Positions 1-10,300 of a stretch of 64,000 bases of DNA are shown here, in pieces (position 1 is the stretch's first letter; each line of letters begins with the position of its first letter). The notes beneath the pieces were generated by a model, which did not search any database, had not been told where the DNA came from, and saw nothing but the letters and a program-made list of their open reading frames with translations. Origin of the DNA: Thiospirochaeta perfilievii. GTDB taxonomy: Bacteria > Spirochaetota > Spirochaetia > DSM-2461. The position numbers and the translations under genes were made by a program. The stretch is from positions 124,001 through 188,000 of the forward strand of contig NZ_CP035807.1 of the NCBI RefSeq assembly GCF_008329945.1. The letters run 5' to 3'.

Positions 1-476
1 TGAAACTCTACAGCCTCTTTAACTGATGTAGCAACTATAGAGTATGGGGAGTCTAAACCAACCTTCTCTACAACTTTTTTAAACTCACCACGATCTTCAG
101 CCTTTTGAATTGATTCTATTCCTGCTCCAATAATCTCTACACCATACTTTTTAAGGATTCCCTTATCATTTAAGTCTAAAGTTAGGTTTAAAGCAGTCTG
201 TCCACCCATAGTTGATAAAATTGCATCTGGCCTCTCTTTTTTAATAATTGCTTCTACATACTCTGCTCTTAGTGGCTCTACGTATATTGCGTCTGCAATT
301 CCTGGGGATGTCATAACTGTTGCAGGATTAGGGTTAACTAAAATTACATTATACCCCTCCTCCTTTAAAGCTGTAACAGCTTGAGTTCCTGAGTAGTCAA
401 ACTCACAAGCTTGACCTATAACAATTGGTCCTGATCCTATAACTAATATTTTCTTTATTTCTGTTCGTGCTGGCAT
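1..476 (-). CDS. carB: Carbamoyl-phosphate synthase large subunit, N-terminal part (runs off left edge)
   Basis: This is the first ~158 codons of the large subunit that makes carbamoyl phosphate from bicarbonate, ammonia (delivered by CarA) and two ATP, for pyrimidine and arginine synthesis. The translation starts [20 protein letters not shown] and continues with the family's [13 protein letters not shown] and [10 protein letters not shown] segments, the start of the first ATP-grasp half. The ATG at 474-476 overlaps the carA stop by one base (TAATG), so the two genes are translationally coupled in the usual carA-carB order. The rest of the gene lies outside the window. Confidence 0.96.
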   Translation of the reverse strand, partial: MPARTEIKKILVIGSGPIVIGQACEFDYSGTQAVTALKEEGYNVILVNPNPATVMTSPGIADAIYVEPLRAEYVEAIIKKERPDAILSTMGGQTALNLTLDLNDKGILKKYGVEIIGAGIESIQKAEDRGEFKKVVEKVGLDSPYSIVATSVKEAVEF

Positions 477-1627
477 TATTTTAACCCCTTAATAAACGCA
501 TCAAAAATCCACGCTGAGTCCTCTGGACCAGGTGCTGCTTCTGGGTGGAATTGACAAGACTGAATATTTAACTCTCTATTTACAATTCCTTCTATTGAAT
601 TATCATTTGCATTAACTAGCCATACATCTACACCACTTGGTAGAGTATCACCATCCACTGCAAAACCGTGATTTTGTGATGTTACAAAAACTTTTTTTGT
701 AAACTCATCCCTTACAGGATGGTTACATCCATGGTGTCCAAACTTCATTTTAAATGTTTTAGCACCTAGTGCTAAAGATACAATTTGATGACCTAAACAG
801 ATTCCTGTTAACTGCACTTTACCAATTAAATCCTTAACAGTTTCTATCTGGTTAGTTAACATTGCCGGGTCTCCAGGACCGTTTGATAACATTACTAAGT
901 CTGGATTAAATGATAAAATCTCTTTAGAAGTTGTAGAGGATGGTACAATTGTAACCTTACAGTCTCGTTTTACAAACTCTCTAACTATATTAGCTTTTAC
1001 ACCACAGTCATATAAGACTACATGTTTTTTACCCTTTGGATTCTCTATAACAACTTTATCTGTTCCTACCTCTTCAACTAAATTCCGACCAGCCATATCT
1101 GGAAACTGATCTAAGTAGGCTAAAATATTTTTAATCTCATTATCACTAAGTTTAGACCCATTTTCAGGTGTAACTATTACACCATTTAAACTACCTTCAT
1201 CCCTTAGTTTAAGTGTTAATGCCCTAGTATCTAAATCTGTGATACCAAACCTATTGTTGACCTTTAGAAAGTCAGAGAGAGACTCTCTTCCTGGACCTAT
1301 TGGGCCCTCATAATAGCTTCTTGCTATAAATCCACTAGGCTTAACCCCAGGTCTACAGCTGCTATCCTCTGGACCTATTTCTGACCACTCGTCTAAACAC
1401 CCATAATTACCTAGGTGTGGGTAGGTCATTAAAACTAACTGTCCAGTATATGAAGGGTCAGTTAATATTTCATGATACCCTGTCATCCCTGTATTAAATA
1501 CTACTTCACCAGCTGCTGAAGATATCTCACCTGGGATTAATTCTGTAGAAAGTGGTGTTTTGGCACCAAAACTCTTTCCTTTTAACACTGTACCGTCTTT
1601 TAGAACGAGAAAGCATATACTTAACAT
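476..1627 (-). CDS. carA: Carbamoyl-phosphate synthase small subunit (glutamine amidotransferase)
   Basis: CarA hydrolyses glutamine and channels ammonia to CarB. The 383-residue protein has the usual length. It has the N-terminal CPSase_sm_chain domain ([14 protein letters not shown], then [19 protein letters not shown]) and a C-terminal class I GATase domain. The nucleophile elbow is TGICLGHQI (Cys) and the catalytic histidine lies in [12 protein letters not shown]. An AAGGAGAC ribosome-binding site precedes the ATG. It is first in the carAB operon, with a short upstream region holding a palindrome that may include its promoter. Nothing in the protein is unusual. Confidence 0.97.
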   Translation of the reverse strand: MLSICFLVLKDGTVLKGKSFGAKTPLSTELIPGEISSAAGEVVFNTGMTGYHEILTDPSYTGQLVLMTYPHLGNYGCLDEWSEIGPEDSSCRPGVKPSGFIARSYYEGPIGPGRESLSDFLKVNNRFGITDLDTRALTLKLRDEGSLNGVIVTPENGSKLSDNEIKNILAYLDQFPDMAGRNLVEEVGTDKVVIENPKGKKHVVLYDCGVKANIVREFVKRDCKVTIVPSSTTSKEILSFNPDLVMLSNGPGDPAMLTNQIETVKDLIGKVQLTGICLGHQIVSLALGAKTFKMKFGHHGCNHPVRDEFTKKVFVTSQNHGFAVDGDTLPSGVDVWLVNANDNSIEGIVNRELNIQSCQFHPEAAPGPEDSAWIFDAFIKGLK

Positions 1628-1657
1628 TTAGTCTCCTTAATATTTATACAGTTATTT

Positions 1658-1671
1658 TGCATATATATGCA
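1658..1671. promoter_or_regulatory. 14-bp perfect palindrome upstream of carA
   Basis: TGCATATATATGCA is a perfect palindrome 31-44 bases upstream of the carA start. It could be an operator or part of the -10 region. It does not match the ArgR or PurR boxes I know, and in AT-rich DNA a palindrome this size can arise by chance, so the regulatory reading is weak. Confidence 0.25.
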
Positions 1672-1689
1672 TCATAACCTATTTTTATT

Positions 1690-1716
1690 TAAAAAAAAAC
1701 CACCTAAAGGTGGTTT
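1690..1716 (-). terminator. Rho-independent terminator of apt
   Basis: Read on the minus strand, a perfect stem of AACCACC and its complement around a 4-base loop is followed by a run of nine Ts (1691-1699). The stem overlaps the TAA stop codon of apt, so it ends the tsaD-apt transcript just before the carA promoter region. Confidence 0.85.
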
Positions 1717-2251
1717 AATTAATTTTTTCGTTATGATAATCGATCAAAGTGGTAACTTCAATCCCCTTAAATTTTTCTTTAAAATTTAGAAACGGTAAAC
1801 CTATTACAGAAAAAATATCCGTAACATCAGCACCGGCCTCATGGAACATATGGGCTGCGGCTTGCAGGGTTCCCCCCGTAGCTAACAAATCATCTACTAA
1901 TAAAACCTTATCACCCTTATTAATATCAGACTTCTGTACTTCTATAACAGCTTCCCCATACTCAAGCTTATAAGATCTATTATATAGATCTCCAGGAAGC
2001 TTCCCGGCTTTTCTTACTAAAACTATAGGTAAACCTAACTCCTTAGCTAGAGGAGCTCCAAAAATAAAACCTCTGGACTCTACACAGGCAACTGAAGAGA
2101 AGTTCTTATCCTTATAAAGCTCTACCATTTTTTCAATTACATAACTAAATGCTTCAGGGTTCATAAGAATCCCTGTTATATCGTAAAACAGTATACCTTC
2201 TTTAGGAAAGTTCGGAACTTTCTTGACTGCAGAATCTAAATCGTAACTCAT
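1715..2251 (-). CDS. apt: Adenine phosphoribosyltransferase
   Basis: Apt converts adenine plus PRPP to AMP (purine salvage). The 178-residue protein has the normal length, the early FPKEGILFYDITGIL segment, the CVESRGFIFGAPLA motif and the PRPP-binding loop VLLVDDLLATGGTL (about residues 116-129). It lies downstream of tsaD with a 61-base gap and ends in a strong hairpin terminator that overlaps its stop codon. It is probably cotranscribed with tsaD. Confidence 0.96.
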   Translation of the reverse strand: MSYDLDSAVKKVPNFPKEGILFYDITGILMNPEAFSYVIEKMVELYKDKNFSSVACVESRGFIFGAPLAKELGLPIVLVRKAGKLPGDLYNRSYKLEYGEAVIEVQKSDINKGDKVLLVDDLLATGGTLQAAAHMFHEAGADVTDIFSVIGLPFLNFKEKFKGIEVTTLIDYHNEKIN

Positions 2252-2312
2252 TATATCATCCTTTGTGATTTGCTTAAATCCTTAAAGATAATATAGATTA
2301 TTCTCTTTAAAA

Positions 2313-3326
2313 TCAAGGGTAACCCCGTCGAAAAGCCATAACTCTTGAAATTGCTGTTAAAGAGAGGTCATCACTAATACCTCTTTTTAAAAATTCACTT
2401 CCATAAGAAGCTATCATAGCACCGTTGTCTGTACAGAGGGATAGGGATGGAAAATATGAGTTCACACCTCTTAATTCTAAAAGCCTCTCCCTTAAGTAGC
2501 TATTTGCAGTAACTCCACCTCCAGCTACAACACGTTTAATACCTGTATCTTTAATCGCCTTTTGTACACGTTTAATTAAGACATCTATAGCTATATGCTG
2601 AAAACTAGCCGCAATATTCTCTGGTGACTTTTCGCTTACTCCATCCCAAAACTGATCTATTTGATTAATAACAGCAGTTTTTAAACCTGAATAGGATACA
2701 TCATATTTATGATCACCCTTGTGTAGACTTGATCTTGGGAAATTAAAAGCCTTTGGATCTCCTTTTTTTGCCAAGTCATCAATTATTTTTCCACCTGGAT
2801 ATCCAAAATTGTAAAATTTAGCGACTTTATCAAAGGCTTCCCCACAGGCATCATCGATAGTAGATCCCATTATCTCCATCTGATCAAAACCTGTAACTTT
2901 CGCAATAACTGTATGTCCACCTGAAACTAATAGACCTATATATGGATACTCAATATCATACTCTAAATGGGGGGCATAGAGGTGGGCTTTTACATGATCA
3001 ACCCCAATAATTGGAATACCAAGGGAGTAAGCTAACCCCTTTGCAAAGGAAACACCAACTAAAAGAGAGCCTGATAATCCTGGTCTATTTGCAACAGCAA
3101 TTCCATCTAACTCTGTAGCTTCTATTCCTGCAATTTCTAAAGACTCTTTAACTACTCCAGATATCCACTGTGTGTGGATTCTTGAAGCTATTTCAGGAAC
3201 AACTCCCATATATATTTTATGATCTTCGATTTGTGTTGCAATAACGTTGCTTAATATTATTTTTCCATCTTTAATTACAGATGCAGCACACTCATCACAG
3301 GAGCTCTCTATTCCTAAAACTAGCAC
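2313..3326 (-). CDS. tsaD: tRNA threonylcarbamoyladenosine synthase subunit TsaD
   Basis: TsaD transfers the threonylcarbamoyl group to A37 of ANN-decoding tRNAs, working with TsaB and TsaE. The 337-residue protein begins VLGIESSCDECAASV and has the ASKHA-fold signatures LLVSGGHT, the metal-site GVDHVKAHL (HxxxH-type) and GGGVTANSYLR. The start is GTG at 3324-3326, which overlaps the end of a small upstream gene by 7 bases, so coupled translation is likely. Length and motifs are normal. Confidence 0.96.
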   Translation of the reverse strand: MLVLGIESSCDECAASVIKDGKIILSNVIATQIEDHKIYMGVVPEIASRIHTQWISGVVKESLEIAGIEATELDGIAVANRPGLSGSLLVGVSFAKGLAYSLGIPIIGVDHVKAHLYAPHLEYDIEYPYIGLLVSGGHTVIAKVTGFDQMEIMGSTIDDACGEAFDKVAKFYNFGYPGGKIIDDLAKKGDPKAFNFPRSSLHKGDHKYDVSYSGLKTAVINQIDQFWDGVSEKSPENIAASFQHIAIDVLIKRVQKAIKDTGIKRVVAGGGVTANSYLRERLLELRGVNSYFPSLSLCTDNGAMIASYGSEFLKRGISDDLSLTAISRVMAFRRGYP

Positions 3327-3499
3327 TGTTTACCCCATAACATTGTTGATATTTGATTTAGAGAAGTTCCGTGTTCCAATAGAGATGGTAACATCTCTGC
3401 AATAGCTTCACCGAGTTCTCTACTAAGAATACCATCAACTCTTGTAGCTGGGACCCTTTTCTGTTTTTTTATATTTATTAATTCTACACGAATTGCCAC
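3320..3499 (-). CDS. Small unknown protein overlapping the tsaD start (59 aa)
   Basis: A GTG-initiated reading frame of 59 codons has a good ribosome-binding site (TAGGAG, 9 bases before the start) and ends inside the tsaD start (GTGCTAG overlap). The product begins VAIRVELINIKKQKRVPATR and has a helical, basic N-terminal third followed by an amphipathic segment (ILSRELGEAIAEMLPSLL). I do not recognise it. The ribosome-binding site, the exact overlap and the protein-like composition argue for a real gene translated ahead of tsaD. It is shorter than common gene-calling cut-offs and may be missing from related annotations. Confidence 0.62.
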   Translation of the reverse strand: MAIRVELINIKKQKRVPATRVDGILSRELGEAIAEMLPSLLEHGTSLNQISTMLWGKQC

Positions 3500-3561
3500 T
3501 TATAAACTCCTAGGTATATATAATACAAAGGTAATTTATTAATGACAAGGATTTGAAATGA

Positions 3562-3879
3562 TTATTGATATTTCTGAACAGCTAATTGTTTATACATCAT
3601 ATCAGCTATTCCAAAACTTGATGTTTGAGCCATGCTTTTTGAATACTCATCACTTAGCATGTCATCAAATATTTTTTCACCCATATTCTCTTTAATTAGC
3701 CCTGATTTGTTAACTGTTTTTTTCATAGAGCTTAACATCTGCTTAATAAACATAGCTTCAAACTCTTTACAACTCTCTTTTAACTTTTGGTCATCCTTAG
3801 AGTTAGTAATAGACTTTTGTAAGTTAACAGCCTTACTGTTTCCCACTATTTGGTTTGGATCTAAATTTAAATTATTCAT
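3562..3879 (-). CDS. flgJ: Flagellar rod-binding protein (FlgJ N-terminal-type)
   Basis: The 105-residue protein matches the rod-binding domain of FlgJ, which caps and guides assembly of the flagellar rod. The diagnostic segments are CKEFEAMFIKQMLSSMKK (about residues 37-54), a central gap, then ENMGEKIFDDMLSDEYSKSM and GIADMMYKQL at the C-terminus. The C-terminal muramidase domain found in enterobacterial FlgJ is absent, as in many spirochaetes and alphaproteobacteria where the rod-binding domain stands alone. It is separated from its neighbours by a terminator upstream and a 62-base gap downstream, so it is probably monocistronic. This is the only flagellar gene in the window. Confidence 0.85.
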   Translation of the reverse strand: MNNLNLDPNQIVGNSKAVNLQKSITNSKDDQKLKESCKEFEAMFIKQMLSSMKKTVNKSGLIKENMGEKIFDDMLSDEYSKSMAQTSSFGIADMMYKQLAVQKYQ

Positions 3880-3912
3880 ATATAATACCTCGGTATAAAT
3901 TTAAAATTGATT

Positions 3913-3946
3913 AAAAAAAAACCGAAATATTTATAATATTTCGGTT
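3913..3946 (-). terminator. Rho-independent terminator after the bamA/ompH operon
   Basis: ACCGAAATATT (3921-3931) pairs perfectly with AATATTTCGGT (3935-3945) around TAT. Read on the minus strand, the hairpin is followed by a run of eight Ts (3913-3920). It directly follows the stop of the unknown gene at 3953, so it closes the long outer-membrane operon. Confidence 0.88.
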
Positions 3947-3952
3947 TTATAC

Positions 3953-4324
3953 CTAGATTAGACCTAAATCTAGCATAACCTGCATCATATATTTAACTAG
4001 ATCAAGCCCAAATTCATCGGTACTATCATTTATTACTAATTTAATATATTCCCACTCTTCTTTAGTAAATGGATCATTTTCTACATCATAATTCTCTTCA
4101 AATAACTCAAGCAGATTAGTTAGATTATATAGAGCATCTTTAAACTCTCTATCTGAATATGTAACAAATCTAGCAAATATCTCACTGGAAATATCCGCAG
4201 GAAGAACCTTACAACACTCTATGAAAATAGGTTCAAACTCATTTTTAAATGAGGATAAGTCCTTATCATAATTTTTTTTATACACTTTACCAATATTTTT
4301 AGTGTAAACTCTAGATGTCTCCAT
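3953..4324 (-). CDS. Unknown protein, last gene of the outer-membrane biogenesis operon (123 aa)
   Basis: This is a soluble, acidic, helix-rich 123-residue protein with no signal peptide or membrane segment. It begins METSRVYTKNIGKVYKKNY and contains a long negatively charged central part (LLELFEENYDVENDPFTKEEW). I do not recognise the family. It starts 10 bases after the ompH stop and is followed immediately by the operon terminator, so it belongs to the same transcript as bamA and ompH. A role in envelope biogenesis is only a guess by association. Confidence 0.7.
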   Translation of the reverse strand: METSRVYTKNIGKVYKKNYDKDLSSFKNEFEPIFIECCKVLPADISSEIFARFVTYSDREFKDALYNLTNLLELFEENYDVENDPFTKEEWEYIKLVINDSTDEFGLDLVKYMMQVMLDLGLI

Positions 4325-4334
4325 TATAACTCTC

Positions 4335-4844
4335 CTAGTTCATCAGTTCCTGAATAACAAGCTCAGTAATTTCTACATCTGGTTGGAACCATAATAGATT
4401 TGGATCAGTCTTCTGAAAAATAACTGAGTAACCATTTTTAAGGCCTACTGATTGTATCGCCTCTTGTAACTTATCTGCAAAATCTGACTTAGTAGCATCA
4501 GAAGATATCCTAGCATTTAAATCCCGATTTTTATACTTAGTGTACTCTTGTAAGTTTATCTTTTTTATCTGTAGCTCACTCTCAAGTTCTACTACTAACT
4601 CTTGATTATCATCATCCCTTGCTTCAATTAACTCTTTATCTATTTGATCGATCTCAATTTTTCTTTTTGATATCTCTTCTTGAATAGATCTTTTAAGCTC
4701 ATCGAATTTTCTAACATCAGCGGACTCTTTTATAAATCTTGTATAAACCTCATTAACATTAACAATACCTACCTTTGTAATGTCATTTGCACTAATATTA
4801 AAAGAGATTAAAATTAAAATTGTAATAAAAACTCTATTTTTCAT
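4335..4844 (-). CDS. OmpH/Skp family periplasmic chaperone
   Basis: The 169-residue protein starts with a signal peptide (MKNRVFITILILISFNISAND) followed by KVGIVNVNEVYTRF, the typical OmpH/Skp opening strand. A long charged coiled-coil arm follows (about residues 45-105) and a return to GYSVIFQKTDPNLLWFQPDVEITEL near the C-terminus. Skp-type proteins hold unfolded outer-membrane proteins in the periplasm and hand them to BamA. It sits 8 bases downstream of bamA, the usual arrangement for this pair. Confidence 0.88.
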   Translation of the reverse strand: MKNRVFITILILISFNISANDITKVGIVNVNEVYTRFIKESADVRKFDELKRSIQEEISKRKIEIDQIDKELIEARDDDNQELVVELESELQIKKINLQEYTKYKNRDLNARISSDATKSDFADKLQEAIQSVGLKNGYSVIFQKTDPNLLWFQPDVEITELVIQELMN

Positions 4845-4852
4845 AACTCCCC

Positions 4853-7360
4853 CTATTGTAATAAGTAGTTCATATTAAACGAAATACCCCAGGTTGCAAA
4901 CCCACCAAATACTTTATTATAATCACTCTCAGGACTCCAAACAATACTACCACTATCTGTATAGAAAGTCTTTGCCATGTAGAATGAAATTGGCATTATC
5001 TGGTTTGTTATACCTAAACTACCACCAATGGAAAATTTAAAATCATCAATATTAAAATCTGACTCATTTTCATCTCCATTCCATAGGTTCGCACCTTCAA
5101 CAAAAAGTGATGCACCAAACATCCCAGGAACAATAGGAACATTAAGCTCCATTTTTAAATCCAATAGTGCAGTACCATCTCGCTCTTGCTGCCAACCACG
5201 ACCAACAAACATTCCATCTATCATCGCAGTTTTGTCTCCTTCTGGTAGGGCCATTCCAGGTTTATTAAAAATTCTTGTATAAGCTGCATGGAGGTTTAAA
5301 GATAGAACTAAGTTCCACGCTTCATTTACTGGTGTATCTAATAGTTTAAAATAGAAGTCAACGTTTGATATACTTTTAATATAGTCTGATTCCCGCTTAA
5401 AAGGAAGAATACCACCAATTGATATATTTTGAGAGAACCCGTAACCTGTTGTAGTACCAATAGGTGTATCCCTTGCATCTAAAATAAACCTTGTCCATAC
5501 TCTATCTGAGAATACCCACTCTCCTACTGTCCTATCCCTATAAATAGAATTAAAAGGGGTTATATTCTCATCATAAAATAGAGTATCCATGGAAGATGTA
5601 AAACCTGCAGAAGCTCTTAAACGACCTAGATCTGTGTACCAAAGATGTCCACCTGAGAGGGCAAGGGAGATATCATAAGTTGTTAAGTCAGGTTCACTAG
5701 AACTAATAGAAGAACCATCTGAAATCCATTTATCATAATCAGCATAGGAGTCAACTCCACTTAGAAGTGGATACTCTTTACCATCATTACCTTCACCGTC
5801 TAACCCATCATCAGTTCCACCTAGTTGTAGAATATCACTTTTTGAGTGGGAGAATGATAGAGAACCACCCCCAAAGAACTCTGAGTTTAGAATTCTTGGT
5901 TCACTATACTCTAGGGAGAAGGATTGAGTATCAACACCTAGATTTAAAGATCCACCAAATGTTCTTCCCATACCCATAAAATTAGTATCTTTTAAACTAA
6001 AGGATAGTGCTGGTTCAAAGTCGGCTCCAGAGACAGTAATCCCACCCATAAGGTTTAAGGTTCTAGCTTCTTCAACTTCAAAAACCAGATCCATATTTCC
6101 ACTCTCATTTTTATTAAGCTGGGGAATAGTATTTGTAAAAATTGCTGTACTCATAATATTACTCATGGCTTCCCAAACTTTTTGCCTACTAAAAACATCT
6201 CCAGACTCAATTTGAATCTCTCTTAGAATAACAATATCCTTTGTTTTTGTATTACCTGTAACAGAGATGGTACCAATGTGTGCAACACCCCTTTCTACAA
6301 TAGTAATAACATGGGAGATTATTTTATTCTCTTCATCTATCTCTACTTCATCATGAAAACTATTCTCAATATAACCGTTGTCATAATAGAGACTCTGTAT
6401 ATTAACAAACCTTCTCTCATGAAGACTCTTATTATAAACTTCTCCATACTTTAAAAATTCAAACTTATCAAACTGTGCATCTGTGTATATCTCATTACCC
6501 TTATACGTTATACCACCATATGTATAGACATCACCCTCTTCAATAAAAAAATCAATGGTCATATTTTTTACATTTTCTTTGCTCTCATCATCCTTTAGAG
6601 TTGTTTTTACATCTACAACCCTTGCCTTTATATAACCGTTATTATGATAAAGCCCTTCAATTTTAAGAATATCACTTTGAATAACATCCTCTTTATATAC
6701 ACCATCTTTAAACAGAGACTTTTTCTTTGTATCTATTAAAGATCTAAGTTTACTATCCGTTGTAAAAATATTATTACCATGAAAGTTTATCTCTTTAATA
6801 AGAGTTTGATCACCTTCATTTATATTAAAGGTTATTAATAATGAGTTATCTTCAGGGATACTCTCCTTTTCTACCTCAACACTTACATTAGGATAACCCT
6901 TTCCATTATAGAGTTTTATAATAGAGTCTTGGGCTCTTTTAACTTTAAAATCTGAGTATATATCCTTGGCTTTTATCATTATAGAACCAAACAGCTCTGT
7001 TTTCCCAAGGGAGTTTCCTGTAAAAGTAATTTTTGAGATAGATGGGGACTCTTGAACTTGAAACACGATAACCACACTATTATTATTTTCATCCCCTGGT
7101 TTTGCACTAGGAACAATAATTTCAAAATAGTCTAACTCATACATTAGAGTTTGTAGTTCTAAAAAGAGTTCATCTGAAAACTCTTGTCCTATATATTTAC
7201 TAACCACACCGTTTAGTTCATTTTTATCAATATTGTTTAAGCCCTCGAACTCAACATCTACTATAGTTTTGCCCTGGACCCAATTGTTATCTTCCTGTGA
7301 AAATAAAAACATTCCTGTTGAAATAAAAAACAGAGATACTATTAAACCTATTTTACTCAT
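4853..7360 (-). CDS. bamA: Outer-membrane protein assembly factor BamA (Omp85)
   Basis: BamA inserts beta-barrel proteins into the outer membrane. The 835-residue protein has a signal peptide (about residues 1-21, ending in SQE), about five POTRA repeats to roughly residue 430 (recognisable at VDVEFEGLNNI, SKITFTGNSLG, IKEINFHGNNI, GGITYKGNEIY and GTISVTGNTKT), and a C-terminal barrel of about 400 residues. The conserved lid-loop Arg motif appears as GRGW within FVGRGWQQERDGTALL. The protein ends NMNYLLQ rather than with the common terminal aromatic residue. It lies between tamB (19-base gap) and ompH (8-base gap) in one operon. Confidence 0.95.
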   Translation of the reverse strand: MSKIGLIVSLFFISTGMFLFSQEDNNWVQGKTIVDVEFEGLNNIDKNELNGVVSKYIGQEFSDELFLELQTLMYELDYFEIIVPSAKPGDENNNSVVIVFQVQESPSISKITFTGNSLGKTELFGSIMIKAKDIYSDFKVKRAQDSIIKLYNGKGYPNVSVEVEKESIPEDNSLLITFNINEGDQTLIKEINFHGNNIFTTDSKLRSLIDTKKKSLFKDGVYKEDVIQSDILKIEGLYHNNGYIKARVVDVKTTLKDDESKENVKNMTIDFFIEEGDVYTYGGITYKGNEIYTDAQFDKFEFLKYGEVYNKSLHERRFVNIQSLYYDNGYIENSFHDEVEIDEENKIISHVITIVERGVAHIGTISVTGNTKTKDIVILREIQIESGDVFSRQKVWEAMSNIMSTAIFTNTIPQLNKNESGNMDLVFEVEEARTLNLMGGITVSGADFEPALSFSLKDTNFMGMGRTFGGSLNLGVDTQSFSLEYSEPRILNSEFFGGGSLSFSHSKSDILQLGGTDDGLDGEGNDGKEYPLLSGVDSYADYDKWISDGSSISSSEPDLTTYDISLALSGGHLWYTDLGRLRASAGFTSSMDTLFYDENITPFNSIYRDRTVGEWVFSDRVWTRFILDARDTPIGTTTGYGFSQNISIGGILPFKRESDYIKSISNVDFYFKLLDTPVNEAWNLVLSLNLHAAYTRIFNKPGMALPEGDKTAMIDGMFVGRGWQQERDGTALLDLKMELNVPIVPGMFGASLFVEGANLWNGDENESDFNIDDFKFSIGGSLGITNQIMPISFYMAKTFYTDSGSIVWSPESDYNKVFGGFATWGISFNMNYLLQ

Positions 7361-7379
7361 TAATTCTCCTTAATTAACC

Positions 7380-10300
7380 CTATTGGGGATTATAAATCCA
7401 CTCTATAGATAAACCTAATTCTGGTTCAAATATGTAGTTATCAGACATTTTGGGCTCCATACTTAAACCTAATTGAAAATAGGGAGTATATAGTGTTAAA
7501 CCTAAATTTACTCCTAAGTTTAACTCCTCATTTTCATATATAGAACTTATAGAACCCTTTACAAATAAATCATCTGTAATAAAATTTCCAATTGTTAAAC
7601 TAGTATTATTTAACATTTGTGATAGATTATATACGGATTCACTACCTTCATCAAATGAATTATTTGTAATGTTGAAGATGTTTGGGAAGGTTGTTGTTAA
7701 TAGTGAGGATATAAAACCTGACTTTATTTTAACATCATCTACCCCAATTAGGTCTTTTATTCCCTCTTCCACTGAAGTAGTTATATATGATGTTAAAATT
7801 TCATCAACTACATCAGCTCCTAATAGAGATAGACTATCTCCTACAAATGCAAGTCCTACTAAACTGCTTATATCCTCTTCTGTTTTAGTTGGATCATTTG
7901 ATGAAAATGTTGGTTTAAAATCTGAGAAGAAACCACCTTCAAAGGTTAGAAGGACCTCAACCTGTCTCTCATTATCATCTAATACAGTTTTAGAACCAAT
8001 TATTTTTAAGTAGGGGTTAATCTGATCTTTTGATAAGTTCAAAATAACCTCTCCCTCTTTTAAAACAAAGGGTTTACCAGAGTAGTCAACTTCCCCATTA
8101 ATAATTGAAATTCGACCTAATACATTAAACTCCCCTGAAACTGAGTTATATTTTACACTCATTTTATCCCCAGGCTTTAATGTTGCATCTAATATAGGGA
8201 AGTTTTTATTTGGCCAATACAATTTATTATTTGCTCCAATTTCAACATTTAAGTCTAACTCAATACCTGAACTACTCTCTTTAACACTCTTAGAATCATC
8301 TTCTGTTACATTAATTATCTTTGTATAAAACTCACTATTTTGTATATAGGCATCGCCAGTTATTATAGAGCCTGAATTATCCCAGAAATAGGATATTTTT
8401 GGAGTATATAGCCCAACTTCTGTTACAATATTTCCGTAGGGATAGAGTATAGGAATGCTTCTATTTTTATCTATCTTCAGCTCAAAAAGCATGGATTCTG
8501 GTACTAACTCCCTTAAAACAACCTCACCGGAGAGAGAAATACCACCCCCACCTTCAAGCTCTACACTACTTGGCAACAGAGATATAACGTTATCTACGAA
8601 ACGTAGATTTATCCTTGTCTCCCTAATTTCATCAGGAATATAGGAGAGATTAAACTTAGTATCAGCCCATAATAGACCATTTATTACCGGGTCATTTACT
8701 GGGCCATGGAGGTTAAACTGTCCATATAGATATAGGGACTGTAAATCTACAATATTAGGAAGAAAGTTATTAATAAATCCCCCATCAAGAACAATATCCT
8801 TAAATGAAAGGTCTATATCTCCATCATTTACGTAACCGGACATGCTAAGATCTGCAAAATACGGATTACTAATTTTTAGGTTTGTTAAACCTGTTTTATG
8901 GGAGTGGATAAACTTTAGGTTTCGATCTATGGAGTAGATTTGAAGTGCGGAGATATTGTTAAAAATACGAAGGTTTTTATTACTAAAGAGAGTGCTATCA
9001 TTAACTACAAAATCAAGTAGTGTTATACTCCCATTAATATCCTCAATTATATTACTATCAAAGGAGAATATATCCTTAACAGGCTTTATAGAGAGGTCAA
9101 TAGCTATATCCGATGACAGGTTTAAATTACTACTCGTATTACTAAAATTAGCCTTTCCTAAAATATCCCCTGTAAAGAAGTTATACGTAATTAGAGGGAT
9201 ACTTAAATTATTATTATTAAATTTACCTGTTAAATTTAATAATGTAATTAACTCCTCGCTAAGTTTAAACTCTACACCTAAGCTAGATATACTTGAGTTA
9301 TAAAAAAACTCTTTTGCATTAATTGATCCATCACCACTAAATTTATTATCTTTTTTCTCCAAATTAACATTAAGATCACTTCTACCCTTTAAACCTTGAA
9401 TTCCTAATCTGTCTAATAAAAAGTTTTTAATATTTAAATCGATAAAGAGATCCTTAAGATCAGGGGTTATTAGGGAGTTAAGGTTGTATTCCTCACTATT
9501 TTCCCCTTTTAAGTTACCTAAAATGGAGATGTAACCACTCTCTGTAAAATCTATATTAAATCCACCTCTTAACGTGGAAATATTATCCGTTATAGAGAAG
9601 TTAGATATATTTAAGTTTTTATTTGAACCATCTAAGGAGAGATTAACAATTGGATTAAAGGGTAAAATATCACTTTTAAACTCTCCAGAGAAAGTTGGTA
9701 CCGATATTAAAAAACTATCATCCTCTAAAAGAGCTAATTTACCAGTTAAAGATGTTTCAAGATCATAGTTCCTATACTTAATAGGGAAATTATCAAGGCT
9801 TAAGTTTATAAATTTCGAATCCTCAAACCAGTACTCAAAATTAAGCCCATAGGAACCTGTTGCTTTTATATTATTAGGATTTATACTTACATCTACTTTA
9901 TACTTATTATCATTAATTAGGGAGTCAACTTTTAAAAAGAGAGTATCATCTATTTTTTTACCATCTATTCTTCCAACAAAACCGATATCATCTAATCGAA
10001 TATCTAAACTATCTAGACTAAAGTTACTATTATTCCCCCTTACTTCTCCAGATAGAATTGGTGAGTTATCATAGTCTTCTAATATAATATCTTTTACATT
10101 ATAACTAATATTATTATCCCTAATATTAAAATCACCGGTTAAGGATAATTTGTTATTTAAAAACTTATCAAATCCTTTAAGAATATCAATATTTTTAAAA
10201 AGATCTAGGTTTAGATCCTCTATGCTTAATGATGATGTAATACTCTTGTCCATTTTATTATAGTTTCCAGATATGTATAGTTTCTGCTTAGAATCTTCCT

